This document shows, in pieces, positions 33,815-46,373 of a stretch of 64,000 bases of DNA (its first letter is position 1; the number at the start of each line of letters is the position of its first letter). The stretch lies in contig NC_133109.1 of assembly GCF_022965805.1 (NCBI RefSeq), forward strand, positions 7,603,869 to 7,667,868, given 5' to 3'. A model generated the notes under the pieces. The model did not search any database and had not been told where the DNA came from. It worked only from the letters and a program-made list of their open reading frames with translations. The translations under genes were made by a program, and so were the position numbers. Origin of the DNA: Primulina eburnea (taxonomy: Eukaryota > Streptophyta > Magnoliopsida > Lamiales > Gesneriaceae).

Positions 33815-34752
33815 CAGTGAAACAATGCTGGGAATTCCTGTCTCATATCAGATTCAGTCTCCCAAGTGGCTTCTTCAACGCCATGACGAGTCCATTGAAC
33901 TTTCACCAGAGGAATCGTCTTTGTTCTGAGCTATTTATCTTTACGATCGATAATCCGAATCGGTTTCTCGACATAACTCAATGTCTCATCCAGCTCGGTC
34001 TCGTCTGGCTGAATCACGTGAGAATCATCGGGGAGATATTTCCGCAGCATAGATACATGAAAGACATCATGTATTCCAGATAATGAAGGCGGCAATGCAA
34101 GTCGATAGGCACGATCTCCTATCTTTTCGAGAATCTCATAAGGACCAACATATCGAGGAGACAATTTCCCTTTCTTGCCAAATCTGACAACACCTCTGAA
34201 AGGAGAAATCTTCTGGAATACTCGATCTCCAGCCTCAAATACCAACGGTCGTCATCTGAGGTTGGCATATTTGGCTTGTCGGTCTTGTGCTGCCTTCATT
34301 TTCCTCTGAATCAATTTCACTTTCTCAGTCATATCTCTGATCATATCAGGTCCAGTCTCAGGAACTTCAGAGATATCATCTCAATAAAGTGGAGATCGAC
34401 ACTTCTTTCCGTACAACGCTTCGAATGGAGCCATCTTAATACTCGTTTGATAGCTGTTGTTGTACGAAAACTCACACAGAGGCAATGCATCTTGCCAATT
34501 AGTACTAAAATCCAGTACCACAGCTCTCAGCATATCTTCCAATGTCTGGATAGTCCGCTCTGACTGTCCATCGGTCTGTGGATGATATGCGGTACTCAGA
34601 TGTAACTTTGTACCGAGAGCTTGCTGCAGACTCTGCCAGAAGTGCGAAGTGAATCGAGGATCACAGTCTGAAACAATCGATTTCGGCACTCCGTGCAATC
34701 TAACCACTTCTCGAACATAAACATCGGCCATCTGGTCATACCTGTAGGTCAT
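33815..34752 (-). pseudogene. D integrase C-terminal half with chromodomain, broken
   Basis: Continuation of the integrase from the 36576-34756 frame after a stop at about 34753-34755. The first piece, 34752-34381, has the second Asp (VSDCDPRF) and Glu (TDGQSERT) of the triad and ends KKCRSPLY, then TGA where relatives have Trp. Another TGA falls in the Arg-rich segment before 34245 (Arg in E and G). The piece 34245-33931 is the C-terminal barrel (GKKGKLSPRYVGPYEILEKI) in frame with Gly-Lys-Leu, unlike E. After a TAG near 33931 the tail encodes a VKVQWTRHGVEEATWETESD chromodomain-like module down to about 33815. Confidence 0.85.
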
Positions 34753-34755
34753 TTT

Positions 34756-36576
34756 TTATGGAATAAAACATGCAGATTTGGTCAGTCGATCAATCACGAC
34801 CCAAATCGCATCATAACCTCGGGAGGATCTCGGTAATTGTGTCACAAAATCCATGGAAATGTGATCCCATTTCCATTCAGGAGTGGACAAACTCTGTAAC
34901 AATCCTCCTGGTTTTTTCCTCTCAGCTTTCACCTGTTGGCAATTCAGACACTTGGTTACAAATTCAGTCACATCAGATTTCATTTGTTTCCACCAATACT
35001 GTGTCTTTAAATCATTATACATTTTCCTGCCACCAGGATGAATGCTCAAACGACTGTTGTGCGCTTCTGTTAATATCTGCTGCCTCAAATCTGATACATT
35101 TGGCACAACAATCTGATTATTCATATACAAAACACAATTTCGAACCTGGTATTCCGATCGATGTCCCGATCTGAGCATAGCAATCGAATTCTGTACGTTC
35201 TGATCACTTTTATGTGCCTCTTTGATTCTTACTATCAATTCTGGTTCAGCTCGAATCGCATATAATCTCAGAGGGCGACAATCTGTTTCAAAAGCTAATC
35301 CAGACAAACAGCAGTCTTCTATCAAATTCGAGACACCTATCGTCGATAAGGATAGTGCACATACCTTTCGACTCAACGCATCTGCTGCTGCATTGGACTT
35401 CCCTGGATAATATTTAATCTCACAATCAAAGTCTTTCAATAAATCCAGCCATCTTCGCTGTCTCATATTCAGCTCTAATTGCGAAAACAGATATTTCAAG
35501 CTTTTGTGATCAGAATATATCTCAAATTTTTCACCGTACAGATAATGTCGCCATATCTTTAAAGCAAAGACAATGGCTGCCAATTCAAGATCGTGAATTG
35601 GGTAACGGATCTCATGTGGTTTCAATTGTCTAGAGGCATAGGCAATGACATGCCCTCGGTGCATCAGTATACATCCCAACCCTCTATGAGATGCATCACA
35701 ATAAACCACAAAATCACCAGTACCTGAAGGAATTGTCAACACAGGTGCACTGGTCAATCTCTTCTTCAACTCAAGAAAACTGGTCTCACATTCCTCAGAC
35801 CAATTAAACGGAGCATTCTTCTGAGTCAACTGCGTAATCGGTTTGGCAATACTCGAAAAATCTTGGATAAATCGACGATAATATCCTGCCAAACCCATAA
35901 AACTGCGAATCTCGGGTACAGATGTCGGTCTTGGCCAAGAAATCACTGCCTCAACCTTACTGGGATCAACTGATATACCGTCTCGGGATATAATATGACC
36001 CAGAAATATCACCTGTTTCAACCAGAACTCGCATTTCGACAATTTAGCATACAACTTCTCAGCCCTCAAAATTCTCAACACAGTCCTCAGATGATTAGCA
36101 TGCTCAATCATATTCTTTGAATAAATCAATATATCGTCAATGAATATGATAACAAAATCATCCAAATATTTCTGAAAGACGCGGTTCATCAATCCCATAA
36201 ATACCGCCGGTGCATTCGTCAAACCAAAAGGCATGACAATAAACTCATAATGTCCGTACCTCGTTCTGAATGCTGTCTTTGAGATATCAGAGTCCCTGAC
36301 TCTCAGTTGATGGTATCCAGATCTCAGATCGATCTTGGAATATACAGATGAACCTTGCAACTGATCAAACAAATCATCAATACGAGGCAATGGGTATTTA
36401 TTCTTTACCGTTGCCTTGTTCAGCTGCCGGTAGTCGATACAAAGTCTCATCGACCCGTCTTTCTTCCTCACGAACAGTACTGGGGCACCCCAAGGAGAAA
36501 CACTCGGTCTAATGTAACCCTCGGCCAATAAATCCTCCAACTGTTCTTTCAATTCCTTCAACTCGATCGGTGCCAT
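34756..36576 (-). CDS. D reverse transcriptase, RNase H and integrase N-terminus
   Basis: 606 codons open. It begins [20 protein letters not shown], the standard start of gypsy RT. The RT core has [12 protein letters not shown] and an FIDD active site near residues 144-147. RNase H follows with [22 protein letters not shown] and [10 protein letters not shown]. The integrase N-terminal zinc region ends in [15 protein letters not shown]. The first catalytic Asp is in [11 protein letters not shown] near residue 580. A stop follows …SACFIP where relatives have Tyr/Val. It is separated from gag-PR by a one-base deletion near 36590, so the ATG here is probably not a natural start. Confidence 0.9.
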   Translation of the reverse strand: MAPIELKELKEQLEDLLAEGYIRPSVSPWGAPVLFVRKKDGSMRLCIDYRQLNKATVKNKYPLPRIDDLFDQLQGSSVYSKIDLRSGYHQLRVRDSDISKTAFRTRYGHYEFIVMPFGLTNAPAVFMGLMNRVFQKYLDDFVIIFIDDILIYSKNMIEHANHLRTVLRILRAEKLYAKLSKCEFWLKQVIFLGHIISRDGISVDPSKVEAVISWPRPTSVPEIRSFMGLAGYYRRFIQDFSSIAKPITQLTQKNAPFNWSEECETSFLELKKRLTSAPVLTIPSGTGDFVVYCDASHRGLGCILMHRGHVIAYASRQLKPHEIRYPIHDLELAAIVFALKIWRHYLYGEKFEIYSDHKSLKYLFSQLELNMRQRRWLDLLKDFDCEIKYYPGKSNAAADALSRKVCALSLSTIGVSNLIEDCCLSGLAFETDCRPLRLYAIRAEPELIVRIKEAHKSDQNVQNSIAMLRSGHRSEYQVRNCVLYMNNQIVVPNVSDLRQQILTEAHNSRLSIHPGGRKMYNDLKTQYWWKQMKSDVTEFVTKCLNCQQVKAERKKPGGLLQSLSTPEWKWDHISMDFVTQLPRSSRGYDAIWVVIDRLTKSACFIP

Positions 36577-38327
36577 CCGGTAGGAGCTCTCGAAATCGGA
36601 ACTGTTCCTGGCATTAACTCAATGCTGAAGTCTATCTCTCGAATCGGAGGCAATCCAGGAATCTCATCTGGAAAGACATCAGCAAATTCACACACCACTG
36701 GCAAGTCCGCCAATGATGGGCTCGACTTCAGTAAATCTACTGAATATACCAGGAATCCATCCGCTCCCTTCTGCAACAATCGAGTCATATTCATTGCAGA
36801 TATCAAAGGAATTCTAGCTCTAGAACCCTTACCATAAAATTTCCACTCCTCCGCCATTTCCGGTCTAAATCGAACAATCTTGTGGAAACAATCGACTGTA
36901 GCTCGGTACTTGGTCAACACGTCGATGCCGACAATACAATCAAAATCAGATAATCCAAGCACAATATAGTCTAAATCAATCGTATGCCCATCATACTGCA
37001 GTATACACGACTTAACAGATTTCATCGATATCAAACCTGTTCCTAACGGAGACGTAACCGATACTACAGTAGCTAAAGACTCAACAGGCAATGAATGCAT
37101 TAAAGCAAAGCGCTCAGACATAAAAGTATGAGATGCACCAGTATCAATCAATACATAAGCAGGATAACCAGAAATAAAACAGTTACCTGTAACTACATCA
37201 TCAGGCGCATCCTGTGCCTGCTCCTCGGTCAAAGCAAAAACTCTGGCCTGCTGTCTCGGAGGCTGGCTCCCTGTCAGGCTACCTTCGGGCCTCTGCTGTG
37301 ACTGAGTAGGCGGTGCTGGCTGAAAAGTATGAACGGCAGATGGTCGTCTACCTGCCTGAGCCACTGATCCAGATGATTCAGCTGCCTGAGATCCCTGGGC
37401 ACCTCTCTGTGGACACACTCGAGCAAAGTGTCCCTGCTGTCTACAGATACGACAGCTGCCAACAACTCCTCGGCACTGATCTGTGGAATGCCTCCCTCCA
37501 CAAGTACCACAGTACGGTCCAGTATAACCCTGGCCCTGACCAGTCTGTCTAGAGCCACTCGAACTGGACGAGGTAGTCCCTGATTTCTTGAATTGCTTCC
37601 CTCTAGCCTTCAAGAAATCCTTCTTCCCGGTGCTGCTGCTGCCACCTTCAAATCTAGGAGGTGGTTGTTGTCCCGGTGCTGGAAGCACAAACGAATCCTC
37701 TCTCTGCCTTATCAGGCCTGCCTCGGCTCCTTTGGCTCTGTTCAGGGCATCAGTGAAATTGTTGGGCCTCCCAGTATTCACCAGAGTAAAAATATCAGGA
37801 TTTAGGCCATTTATAAACTGATCAGCAACGGCCTCATCATGTTCAGCTACGTGGGGAGCAAATCGGAGCAATGTAGAAAACTTAGCCACATAGTCCTCAA
37901 TGTTTAACTGGCCTTGTTTCAAGTTTGCAAATTCGGCTCCCTTGTCCTTCCTATAAGATACTGGAAAGAACCGTAGATAAAATTCAGATTTGAACACATT
38001 CCAGGTAATGGCCGTACCTCGCTGTTCCAATGCCCTTTTTGTCGTGATCCACCAGTGTTTAGCAACGTCATGCAACTGGTGTATTATCAGTTTCGCCCTC
38101 TTTTCCTCAGTATACTCCAAAGATTCAAACAGTGATTCAATGTCGTCCAACCAACTTTCACATTCCACGGAATTCTCCGTACCTTTCAAAGTCGGTGGGT
38201 GGAATGACTGAAACCTTTTCAGCAATTTCTCCATTGCTGTAGGTGTCACATCCATGGGAGGATTCGAGGTACTCCCCTGTTCTGGCATTCTCCTCGGAGG
38301 CATATCTGAAATCAAAAGGATTAGCAA
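36558..38327 (-). CDS. D gag and protease
   Basis: 589-codon frame; the natural start is probably [15 protein letters not shown] at residue 9, about 38303. The gag capsid region lies at residues 30-220 (typical [21 protein letters not shown] and FYLRFFP segments). Next is a Gln/Ser/Gly-rich linker, then a double knuckle-like region with [14 protein letters not shown] and [14 protein letters not shown]. The aspartic protease has [12 protein letters not shown], with the DTG near residue 400. The frame ends in the region linking protease to RT ([12 protein letters not shown]), where a missing T shifts it out of frame with the RT segment. Gag would assemble particles; the protease would mature the polyprotein. 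Confidence 0.9.
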   Translation of the reverse strand: MLILLISDMPPRRMPEQGSTSNPPMDVTPTAMEKLLKRFQSFHPPTLKGTENSVECESWLDDIESLFESLEYTEEKRAKLIIHQLHDVAKHWWITTKRALEQRGTAITWNVFKSEFYLRFFPVSYRKDKGAEFANLKQGQLNIEDYVAKFSTLLRFAPHVAEHDEAVADQFINGLNPDIFTLVNTGRPNNFTDALNRAKGAEAGLIRQREDSFVLPAPGQQPPPRFEGGSSSTGKKDFLKARGKQFKKSGTTSSSSSGSRQTGQGQGYTGPYCGTCGGRHSTDQCRGVVGSCRICRQQGHFARVCPQRGAQGSQAAESSGSVAQAGRRPSAVHTFQPAPPTQSQQRPEGSLTGSQPPRQQARVFALTEEQAQDAPDDVVTGNCFISGYPAYVLIDTGASHTFMSERFALMHSLPVESLATVVSVTSPLGTGLISMKSVKSCILQYDGHTIDLDYIVLGLSDFDCIVGIDVLTKYRATVDCFHKIVRFRPEMAEEWKFYGKGSRARIPLISAMNMTRLLQKGADGFLVYSVDLLKSSPSLADLPVVCEFADVFPDEIPGLPPIREIDFSIELMPGTVPISRAPTGWHRSS

Positions 38328-38546
38328 TCCCCAAACCCAAGTTCTATTCCAGTCCTCCTCCGATCATCTTACTGCTGATCCAGAATCGGCTCTGATTCAT
38401 TCTCAATAATACATGTTTTCAAATCAAATCAGATAAACAGATGAACATGCATTATAAAGCAGTAAATCATGCGAGCAATCAAAAACAGGAAAGAAAACAC
38501 GTTCTACCCCGCTCACTAGCTCCTATCTTAATCTCAAGGATCTATC
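38328..38546 (-). other. D leader
   Basis: Non-coding leader between the primer site and the gag frame. Nothing else seen. Confidence 0.6.
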
Positions 38547-38558
38547 GCTCTGATACCA
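38547..38558 (-). other. Primer-binding site of D (initiator-Met tRNA)
   Basis: GCTCTGATACCA on the plus strand, 5 nt inside the right LTR starting at 38564. Confidence 0.9.
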
Positions 38559-38563
38559 CCTGT

Positions 38564-40067
38564 TGTGGGGACCCGGACGCTAATCAAGTTCTTAATCATC
38601 ATTGGGACTAATTAATCAATTATAAACAGGGTCTAAATTTTTATTTTTAAAATGCGGAACGTAGTGACATACAAGCATATACACATTTCAGTATATAAAA
38701 TACAATCCAAGTCCTGTACTGCATACATTCAAATTAAACTAAGGTTTAAACAACTAATGTCAAGAGTCCAACCCTATCTCTAGTCCAAGTCCGGAGCCTC
38801 CACTCTAATCATGATCTCTCTCATCTCCTGGACCCTGATCCTGTCCCACCTGTTGTCAAGTACACATACAAACAAGACAACAGCCGGATAACTCCGGTGA
38901 GAATAAATCCCAGTATAAATCAATGAAACATGCGATCATATAATCAAATATAAAGCATGTAATCAGGTAACATGAATATGTATCATAATCCGAAACATAA
39001 ACAATATAAAATCAAGCTGTCGACAATACTAGTAGCTACGTCATTTTAAGACTAGACTCAATCCTAGTCTAGGGATCCCGGTTTCCAGATGTGGTATTCC
39101 TATATCGAATTCCGTAATAGGAGGAACCGTAATTCTATTACTCGATATAACCCTATCCGGTGTTCCTATATCGACTTCCGTAATAGACGAATTCCCATTC
39201 CCTGTTACTCGATATAACCAAACATCTGGTGTCCTGACCTAACCGTCATGGACTGTAGCTCTATCGCTAATATCCTATCTTGAGACATCGTGCAATGTGC
39301 CGTGGCGATACCACCACTATCCGGCACTTCTGTCACAAGATAACTTGTCTAATACATGTTATCTAATATCAAGAGAACAAGTACATAAGTCAATTTAATG
39401 CAAATATCCATGCAATAAAATAAAGTATGTGATTTAGGGAAACTCAAGTCTAAACCGACTCAAGTCCATCTCCCAATACCACATTGACTTATACCTTTCT
39501 TTCGTCGGTTTCTGGCTCAGTCGAAGTCCTGAACTCACAGTCTGTCTGGCAATGACAATATCAATAATCTCATGTCAATATACCATTCAAATTGATAACA
39601 ATCTGATCAATCTGGATTTAATTCAAAATCAACGGTATAACGGTACAATTTCAGTATCCCCGTCAATACAATATCCTCAGATAATAGTTACAATCCATAA
39701 CCCATATCCAATACAATCCGTAATCCAATCACAATTTAAATCTGTCCGGTATAGATCAATATACCCCAGAAATTCATAACAATTTCATAATCAGTCTGTT
39801 TCCAAATCTGACTTCGATTCTATGATGTCTAACAAGTCAAAAACATCATATATGAATTCTATTCAATTCTGACAATAGCCTAATTTCAAAGCATGTCAAA
39901 ACGTAGTAAAACTTACGTCAAATTGTAGCCTACGTTGCTAGGAACTTGATATCGAAGTTGGATTACAATTCAGACGGACGGATTTCTCAGAAAAGGCGTA
40001 AGGATTTTCAACAACTTTCCTCGACCCTCTTCTCTCGATTCTGATTTCTGAGGAAAGCTTTGCATGT

Positions 40068-40147
<80 letters not shown>

Positions 40148-40538
40148 CTCGCACATGCATTAGGGCAAATGGCGAACTCTACGCGCAACACGTCTCGCGC
40201 TCGAGCGGTGGAAATCTACCGCTCGGGCGCGAGCTCGGCGCTCGGGCGGGTAAAACTTACCGCCCGGGCGCGGGAGGTTCTGCCTCGATTCAACATGCTT
40301 GGCGCTCGGGCGGTCAAAAACTACCGCCCGGGCGCCACTTCTTCTGCCCGAGACGAATTGCTGTTGGACTTTGGCGCTCGGGCGGTCATTCCTTACCGCT
40401 CGGGCTCCACCAGTTCTGTCCAACAATTTTGCCCTTCTTATAAAATCTTATTTCGTGTCCCGATTAACCCTTTCGTAATCATATCAAATTATAAATCAAT
40501 AATTACAGATTACTAGGATTAAATTTCCGGGCATTACA
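38564..40538 (-). repeat. 5' LTR of D (right)
   Basis: 1975 bp with TG…CA ends. It holds the hairpin cluster at 40195-40410 and a (TA)n run at 40071-40146. Confidence 0.93.
40195..40410. repeat. GC-rich inverted-repeat cluster in right LTR of D
   Basis: Same four hairpins as at 33375-33590, with a few substitutions (for example the last arm has CTCGGGCTCC instead of TTGGGCGCC). Confidence 0.85.
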
Positions 40539-40543
40539 GACAT

Positions 40544-43353
40544 GACCCACTTGTACTTTTCCGATCAAGCTTGCATCCTGCATAATCTGCATCTGAATAG
40601 CCAACTAAATTGGAAGATGAGTCTTTAGAGTACCATAATCAAACATTTTCCGTGCCTTTAAGATATTTCAAGATACGTTTGGCAGCAGAAAAGTGTGATT
40701 GCTTAGGGTTAGCTTGAAATCTTGCACATATACATACAGCAAACATAATATCAGGACGACTAGCAGTTAGGTACAATAATGAACCTATTAAACCTCTGTA
40801 TAGTGTTGTCTCAACTGATATTCCCCCTTGATCAGTGTCTAATTTAACTGATGAGCTCATTGGAGTGCTTGCTGCTGAACAAGATTCCATGCCAAATTTC
40901 TTCAGCAATTCCTTGGTATATTTGGTTTGACTGATAAATGTTCCTGAATCCAGTTGCTTCACTTGTGAACCAAGAAAGAATGTCAGCTCACCCATCATGC
41001 TCATCTCGAACTTATCCTGCATTAACTTGGAAAATTTCTTGCATAATTTGGGGTTAGTTGACCCAAAAATAATGTCATCAACGTAAATTTGAACAAGTAA
41101 GATATGATCATTTTTCGAAAATTTAAACAAAGTCTTATCAACTGATCCAACAGAAAAATCATGATCAGTTAGGAATTTTGAAAGGGTTTCATACCAAGCT
41201 CTTGGAGCTTGTTTGAGACCATATAACACTTTGTTCAAATAATAGACATGATCAGGGTAGTTGTGATCGACAAAACCTGGAGGTTGTTCAACGTAGACTT
41301 CTTCCTGCAATTGGCCATTTAGGAATGCACTTTTGACATCCATTTGATAAACTTTAAAGTTCTTGAAGGATGCATAGGCAAGAAATATTCTGATTGCCTC
41401 CAGTCTTGCAACTGGTGCATATGTTTCATCATAATCAATTCATTCTTCTTGTCTATATCCTTGTGCCACTAGCCTTGCTTTGTTGCGCACAACTGAACCA
41501 TCTTCGTTTAGTTTGTTTCTGTACACCCATTTTGTTCCTATAACAGTTTTAAAAGCTGGTCTTGGAACTAAGTTCCAGACACTGTTATGAACGAACTGAT
41601 TTAGCTCTTCTTGCATTGCATTAATCCAATTCGGATCAGCAAGAGCTTCGTCAGTTTTTGTTGGTTCTAATTGAGGTACAAAAGCTGAATGAGTAAATAG
41701 ATTGAGCATCTGATTTCTTGTTCTTACTGGATCAGATGGGTTACCTATTACCAGTTCTGGAGAGTGTGATTTCTTCCATCTAAGTTCAGCATTTGTTGCT
41801 ACACTGTCAGCAAATTCTTCGTTAGGTAACTGAATGTTCTCAGTTTCAGTTGGAGCTAATTCAGTTGTTAACTGATTCACATTAGTTTGCTCCACTAAAT
41901 GATTGTCAAGATTTGCTTCTAATTCAGCTGGTTGATCCAATATCTCAGGTTCAGATGTATGAAGGATATTTTGATTATTACGACTTTCGTCTGAGTCATC
42001 ATCTTCCAGACTGATATCTGTAAATTGATCAGCTAGCTCAACTTGATCAGTTGGCTTATCAATTAGTGCTGTTTCATCAAAATCAACATGTGCAGATTCT
42101 TCAACATTTAAGGTTTTCTTATTAAATACTCTGTAAGCTATGCTAACTGATGAATATCCAAGGAAAATTCCTTCTGCAGATCTTGCATCAAAAGCCTTTA
42201 AATAATTTTTACCATTATCATGAATGAAGCATTTACAGCCAAATATTTTGAAGTAAGTGATTATGCTTTTTCTTCCATGCCAGATCTCATATGGTGTTTT
42301 CATGTGGTTCTTATTAATCATCGATCTGTTCTGAGTATAGCATGTAGTGTTTACTGCTTCTGCCCAAAATCTTTGAGAAATACCAGAATCAGCAAGCATC
42401 GTTCTAGCAGCTTCTTTAAGAGTCCGATTTCTTCTCTCAGCTACACCGTTTTGCTGAGGTGTTCTTGCTGCTGAGAGCTCATGCTTGATTCCAGTATTTT
42501 CTAAAAAGCTTGAAAGTGTTTGATTGATGAATTCAGTTCCTCGATCAGATCTGATTCGATCAATTCCAACTGATTTTTCATTTAAAAGTCTTTTGAAGAG
42601 TTTAATCAGTTGTGCAGTCGTATGGTCTTTGGATTTGAGAAATATAACCCAAGTAAATCTTGAAAAGTCATCTACGACCACCAAGGTGTATTTCATTCCC
42701 CCTAAGCTCATGACTCATATTGGACCAAAGAGATCCATGTGCAATAATTCTAAGCATCGGGATGAAGATTTACAGCCTTTGTTTTTGAAAGAGGATCGTA
42801 CTTGTTTTCCATACTGACTTGCTGAGCAAAGTTTTTCTTTTGAAAAATTTATTTTGGGCAGACCAGTTACAAGTTCATGCTTACTCAGATAGGCAAGGGA
42901 TTTAAAATTTAAATGATTTAACCTTTTATGCCGCAACCAGTTTTGAGATGATTTAGATGCAATAAAGCATACTGGTGTATAAGGTTGATCATTCCAGCTG
43001 ACTTTGTAGGTGTTTCCACACCTTTTGCCAGTTAGAATAATCTCTTCAGTTGAGTTTTTGACTGAACAGGAGTGTTTGTCAAACTGAACTGAGAATCCAT
43101 TATCGCATAACTGACTAATACTTATCAGATTATACTTAAGATTCTCGACTAATAAAACATCATTAATGGTGAAGTTACCATGGATAAGCTTACCCTTACC
43201 CACAGTTTTACCTTTGGAGTTATCCCCAAAACTGATGTTTGGACCAGTGTATTTGACCAGTTGAGATAATAAATTTGAATCTCCTGTCATACGTCGTGAA
43301 CATCCACTATCAAAATACCATATTGATCCAATGCTTGTACCTACTTTCTGCAA
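40544..43353 (-). pseudogene. C pol: protease/pre-integrase, integrase, RT, start of RNase H
   Basis: 43353-42715 carries the copia protease-type motif YFDSGCSRRMTGD, then the pre-integrase region and the first integrase Asp (LLHMDLFGPI), followed directly by TGA. 42711-41440 continues with the integrase core: SDRGTEF (second Asp) and GVAERRNRT (Glu). Next are the acidic linker and the RT start ([13 protein letters not shown]), ending YRQEE then TGA where B has Arg. 41343-40639 is RT with [11 protein letters not shown] and YVDD intact, ending in another TGA (B: Gly). The RNase H start follows to 40544, where D is inserted. Three nonsense codons make it inactive, although its catalytic residues are otherwise better preserved than in B. 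Confidence 0.88.
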
Positions 43354-43385
43354 TTAAACACAAAATAAGATTTTGGTACCCCTTT

Positions 43386-45352
43386 TTATTTGGGTCCAAA
43401 GTTGATTAGTCCTTTATGAATCCAAACTTGAATCAGTCTAACTGACCGTCCTGTTGCTGTATTCCACATGATCCTTCCTTGTCCGTTTGTGCTTTGTGTA
43501 TGGTGTGTGGATGATACAACATGTGTTTTGCCCTTTTTCAACTGATTTTTCAACCGATATCTTTTCTGAACTGGCTTACTGTTGTAGTAGTTTGAGTAGC
43601 CATTTGAATATTTTCTGCTAAGAGTTTTTAGTTGCTGACTCCATGAGTCAGTCTTACTTTTTGGATTATACCCAATCCCACATCTCTTTCCTTTATTCAT
43701 ATTCTGAGATGGCTGTACAATCAGTTTACTCGACTCTGCTTGTTCTTGTACCATAACTGATTTTACAAAGTGAATATATTTGCCTTTGTTCATATTCAGT
43801 TTTGGTTGAGTATCTTGGGAAGACGAATCATCTTTACTACAGAATCCTAAACCAGTTTTATCTTCAACTGATTTCTGAGAATTCTGTATATTAGTTAAAG
43901 CTTTAGATGATTTGTTCCAAGCCTGAATAAGCTCATTGTGCTTTGAATTTTCAAGCAACAATTTTTGAATCATTAATTGATCCCTGCTTCTTTCATTTCT
44001 GAGTTCAGCAATCTCCCTTCTCAGACTCAACATATCAACTGATTCATCAGTTTTTGTCTTATTGTCTTTGGGATCATCTTGCTTTGCTCTGATTTTTTCA
44101 AATGATAAGGCAAGCTTTTGATACTCACTGACCATGTCATGAAGAGTTGATATGAGTTCTTCTCTTGTAAAATCAGTTGAACTAAAATCAAATACCTGCT
44201 GATAGTTTGATTGATCTTCTATGTTATCAGCCATCAAACATTTTACTTCTTCTTCATCCTCACTAGAACTGTAAGAACTTTCTGGTTCTGACTCTTCGCT
44301 GTCAGTTTCTGCCCATTTGGCTTTGCTATCTTCAGCTAGGAGTACTTCATGTTTCTTTCTGTAAGGCTTCTTGTCGTCCTTAGATCTCTTCTTATGCTCA
44401 TACACTTTCTTCTTTCTTTCAGTTGAAACTTGATTGTCCTTTTTCGGCTTGAGACAGTTAGCAATAAAGTGACCAGATTTGCCACAATTGTAACATACAT
44501 TAGACTCTCTCTAGAGTTGTTTCTTTGATAATTTTTCTGAAAATTTCCTTGATTTTTCTTCATGAATCTTCCAAATTTCTTAATGAATAGTGACATAGCA
44601 TCATTGCTCAGTTGATCAGCAGCTTTCTCAACTGAACTAGTTGGTTCACTTCTAACAGCAGTTAAGGCAGTAGTTGCTGCTGGGGTAGATGGTTCCCCTT
44701 CTCGAGTTTGAAGTTCAAACTCATATGCTTTCAGGTCAGCAAATAAATCATGAAATTCAACTTTGTTCAGATCTTTTGATTCCCTCATTGCCATAGTTTT
44801 GACATCCCATTCTTTGGGAAGTCCTCTGATTACTTTCAACGCTACTTCTTTATTTGTATACACTTTTCCAAGTGCATTCAGTTCGTTGATGATACAGCTG
44901 GTTCTTTCATCATATTCGTGCATTGTTTCTCCAATCTTCATTCTGATGTTGTCGAACTTCTGCACAGCAACTGAAAGTTTGTTTTCCTTGGTTTGTTCAT
45001 TGCCTTCGCAAAGTTAAATTAACTTCTCCCAAATTTCTTTGGCGGTTTTGCACATTTTGATTTTACTGAACGTTACTTTGTCCAGTGTCTTGTACAATAT
45101 GTCTTTTGCGACATTTTCTAGATTTGCCTTTCTCTTGTCCTCAGTAGTCCACTCATCTCTGGGCTTTTCAATTCGGTGAGGTGCCCCTTCAGTGATAGCA
45201 ACAGCTGTGTTTGCTTTCAAAATCTTCATGGGTCCGTCGGTTATAACGTACCACATGTCATCGTCTTGTGCAGCTAGATGAGCCTGCATTCTTATTTTCC
45301 AATCATCGAAATCTTCTCTGGAGAACATAGGAATCTTATTGAATGAGGACAT
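43386..45352 (-). pseudogene. C gag pseudogene
   Basis: The start is at 45352 (MSSFNKIPMFSREDFDDWKI), chosen by homology with copia gag; the frame upstream to 45409 runs into the primer region. The capsid region with AAQDDDMWYVITDGP runs to a TAA at about 45014-45016, where B has Gln (REKLIQLCEG in B). It continues at 44965-44336. A one-base frameshift near 44510 falls exactly in the zinc knuckle, whose CYNCGKSGHFIAN can be read in the neighbouring frame. The third part, 44405-43386, is a basic then acidic Ser/Glu-rich and coiled-coil tail (TDSEESEPESSYSSSEDEEE), long as in SIRE-type gag. Confidence 0.85.
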
Positions 45353-45396
45353 AGTGATCAGATTGAGTATAGATAGTCTTTGATAGGATATGTCTT

Positions 45397-45408
45397 GCTC
45401 TGATACCA
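45397..45408 (-). other. Primer-binding site of C (initiator-Met tRNA)
   Basis: GCTCTGATACCA on the plus strand, 2 nt inside the right LTR starting at 45411. Confidence 0.9.
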
Positions 45409-45410
45409 CT

Positions 45411-46368
45411 TGATAGGATCGGTTATTGACTAAGGAGTGTTTAGAAAGGGGGGTTGAATAAACACTCCTATGAATTTAAAAGTTTTTTGAAAAAGGTAAT
45501 TCAGTTTCATTACAAACTGAACTAAATATCCCGTCGGTCAATAACAATCAGTTAAACTGAATAAGCAGTTGCGGAAAATAAACTGATTGAAAGATAGAAT
45601 ATCTAACTGAAAAGAAAGGCTGCAGTAAAGACAACACAATATGTTTCTGGTTGTTCGGAGATTTGAATAACTCCTACGTCACCCCTTCTATCTCAAGGAT
45701 AGGATATTCACTAAAAGACTTTTATCGAGTACAACACTTGTACAGACCCACTTCTGTCAGGACTTATCTATTGCCTAAACTGAAACTCTTAGTATAATAC
45801 AATGATCTCTGTAAGTAACTGAACTTTAGCACTTGTTGAATTATCAATATTACAGAGTGCTAGTTTGCTCAATTTGTAGCCTTGATTGCTACGAATAAGT
45901 CTAATAAGAGTGAGCTGAGATTTTGACAGAGTAATAGCAAGTTTGAGCTTGATAGATCGTTGTTGTGTTCAACTGCTCTTTAGTCATATTTATAGACTTG
46001 TCTTTCAACGGTAGCTTTCAATTTATGTATCCGTTGATTGCTTCTTCAATATTTCTTTGGGCAATGTTCTCTTCATTGATTGTGATACGGCGTCTTAAAT
46101 GCAATAGCCGAAACACATTGTTCTATGCCGTAGTGATCGAGGTGCGACTTTCCATATTCAGTTGCTGATATGATCTTTCCCGAGGTATCTTCAGTTGAGA
46201 GATTTTAATATTTTCGGCTGAATGTTTTAACTGATCAGTTCTCAACTGATCAGTTTGCGTTAACTGATTTCAGTTGATAAGTCCAGTTGCCGAATCTGCT
46301 TTTGCGTATTAGATGATTTAATCGATTGATTTATGTTTTTGTCAAACTCCAGAATTTAGTTTCCAACA
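45411..46368 (-). repeat. 5' LTR of C
   Basis: 958 bp. A TATA box on the minus strand is at 45987-45994 (TATTTATA on the plus strand). It is nearly identical to 17158-18116. Confidence 0.93.
45987..45994 (-). promoter_or_regulatory. TATA box of C (5' LTR)
   Basis: TATAAATA on the element strand, conserved in the left LTR and, with one change, in B. Confidence 0.6.
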
Positions 46369-46373
46369 ATGTG

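Larger units (their letters stand above)
31625..40538 (-). mobile_element. Element D: Ty3/gypsy chromovirus inserted in C RNase H
   Basis: Minus-strand element of 8.9 kb. LTRs begin TGTAATGCCC on the element strand and end CCCCACA. Target duplication GACAT is at 31620-31624 and 40539-40543. The primer site (38547-38558) and purine tract (33720-33736) are both in place. It has gag-PR and RT-RNase H-integrase frames with one frameshift and at least four stops. LTRs differ at roughly 15-20 single positions by eye plus an internal duplication in the left one. The GGQ-like C-terminus ends in a chromodomain-like ATWETESDM region, so it is a chromovirus, most like Tekay. Confidence 0.93.
17158..46368 (-). 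mobile_element. Element C: SIRE-like Ty1/copia, inserted in B
   Basis: Minus-strand relative of B with LTRs of 959 bp (left) and 958 bp (right) that differ only at a handful of positions by eye, so insertion is recent. Target duplication ATGTG is at 17153-17157 and 46369-46373, and B sequence reads through exactly. Order on the minus strand: 5' LTR, primer site (45397-45408), gag, protease, integrase, RT, RNase H (split by gypsy D), gypsy E, antisense ORF-alpha, extra 3' ORF, purine tract, 3' LTR. gag and pol contain several stops and a frameshift in spite of the young LTRs. Confidence 0.92.
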
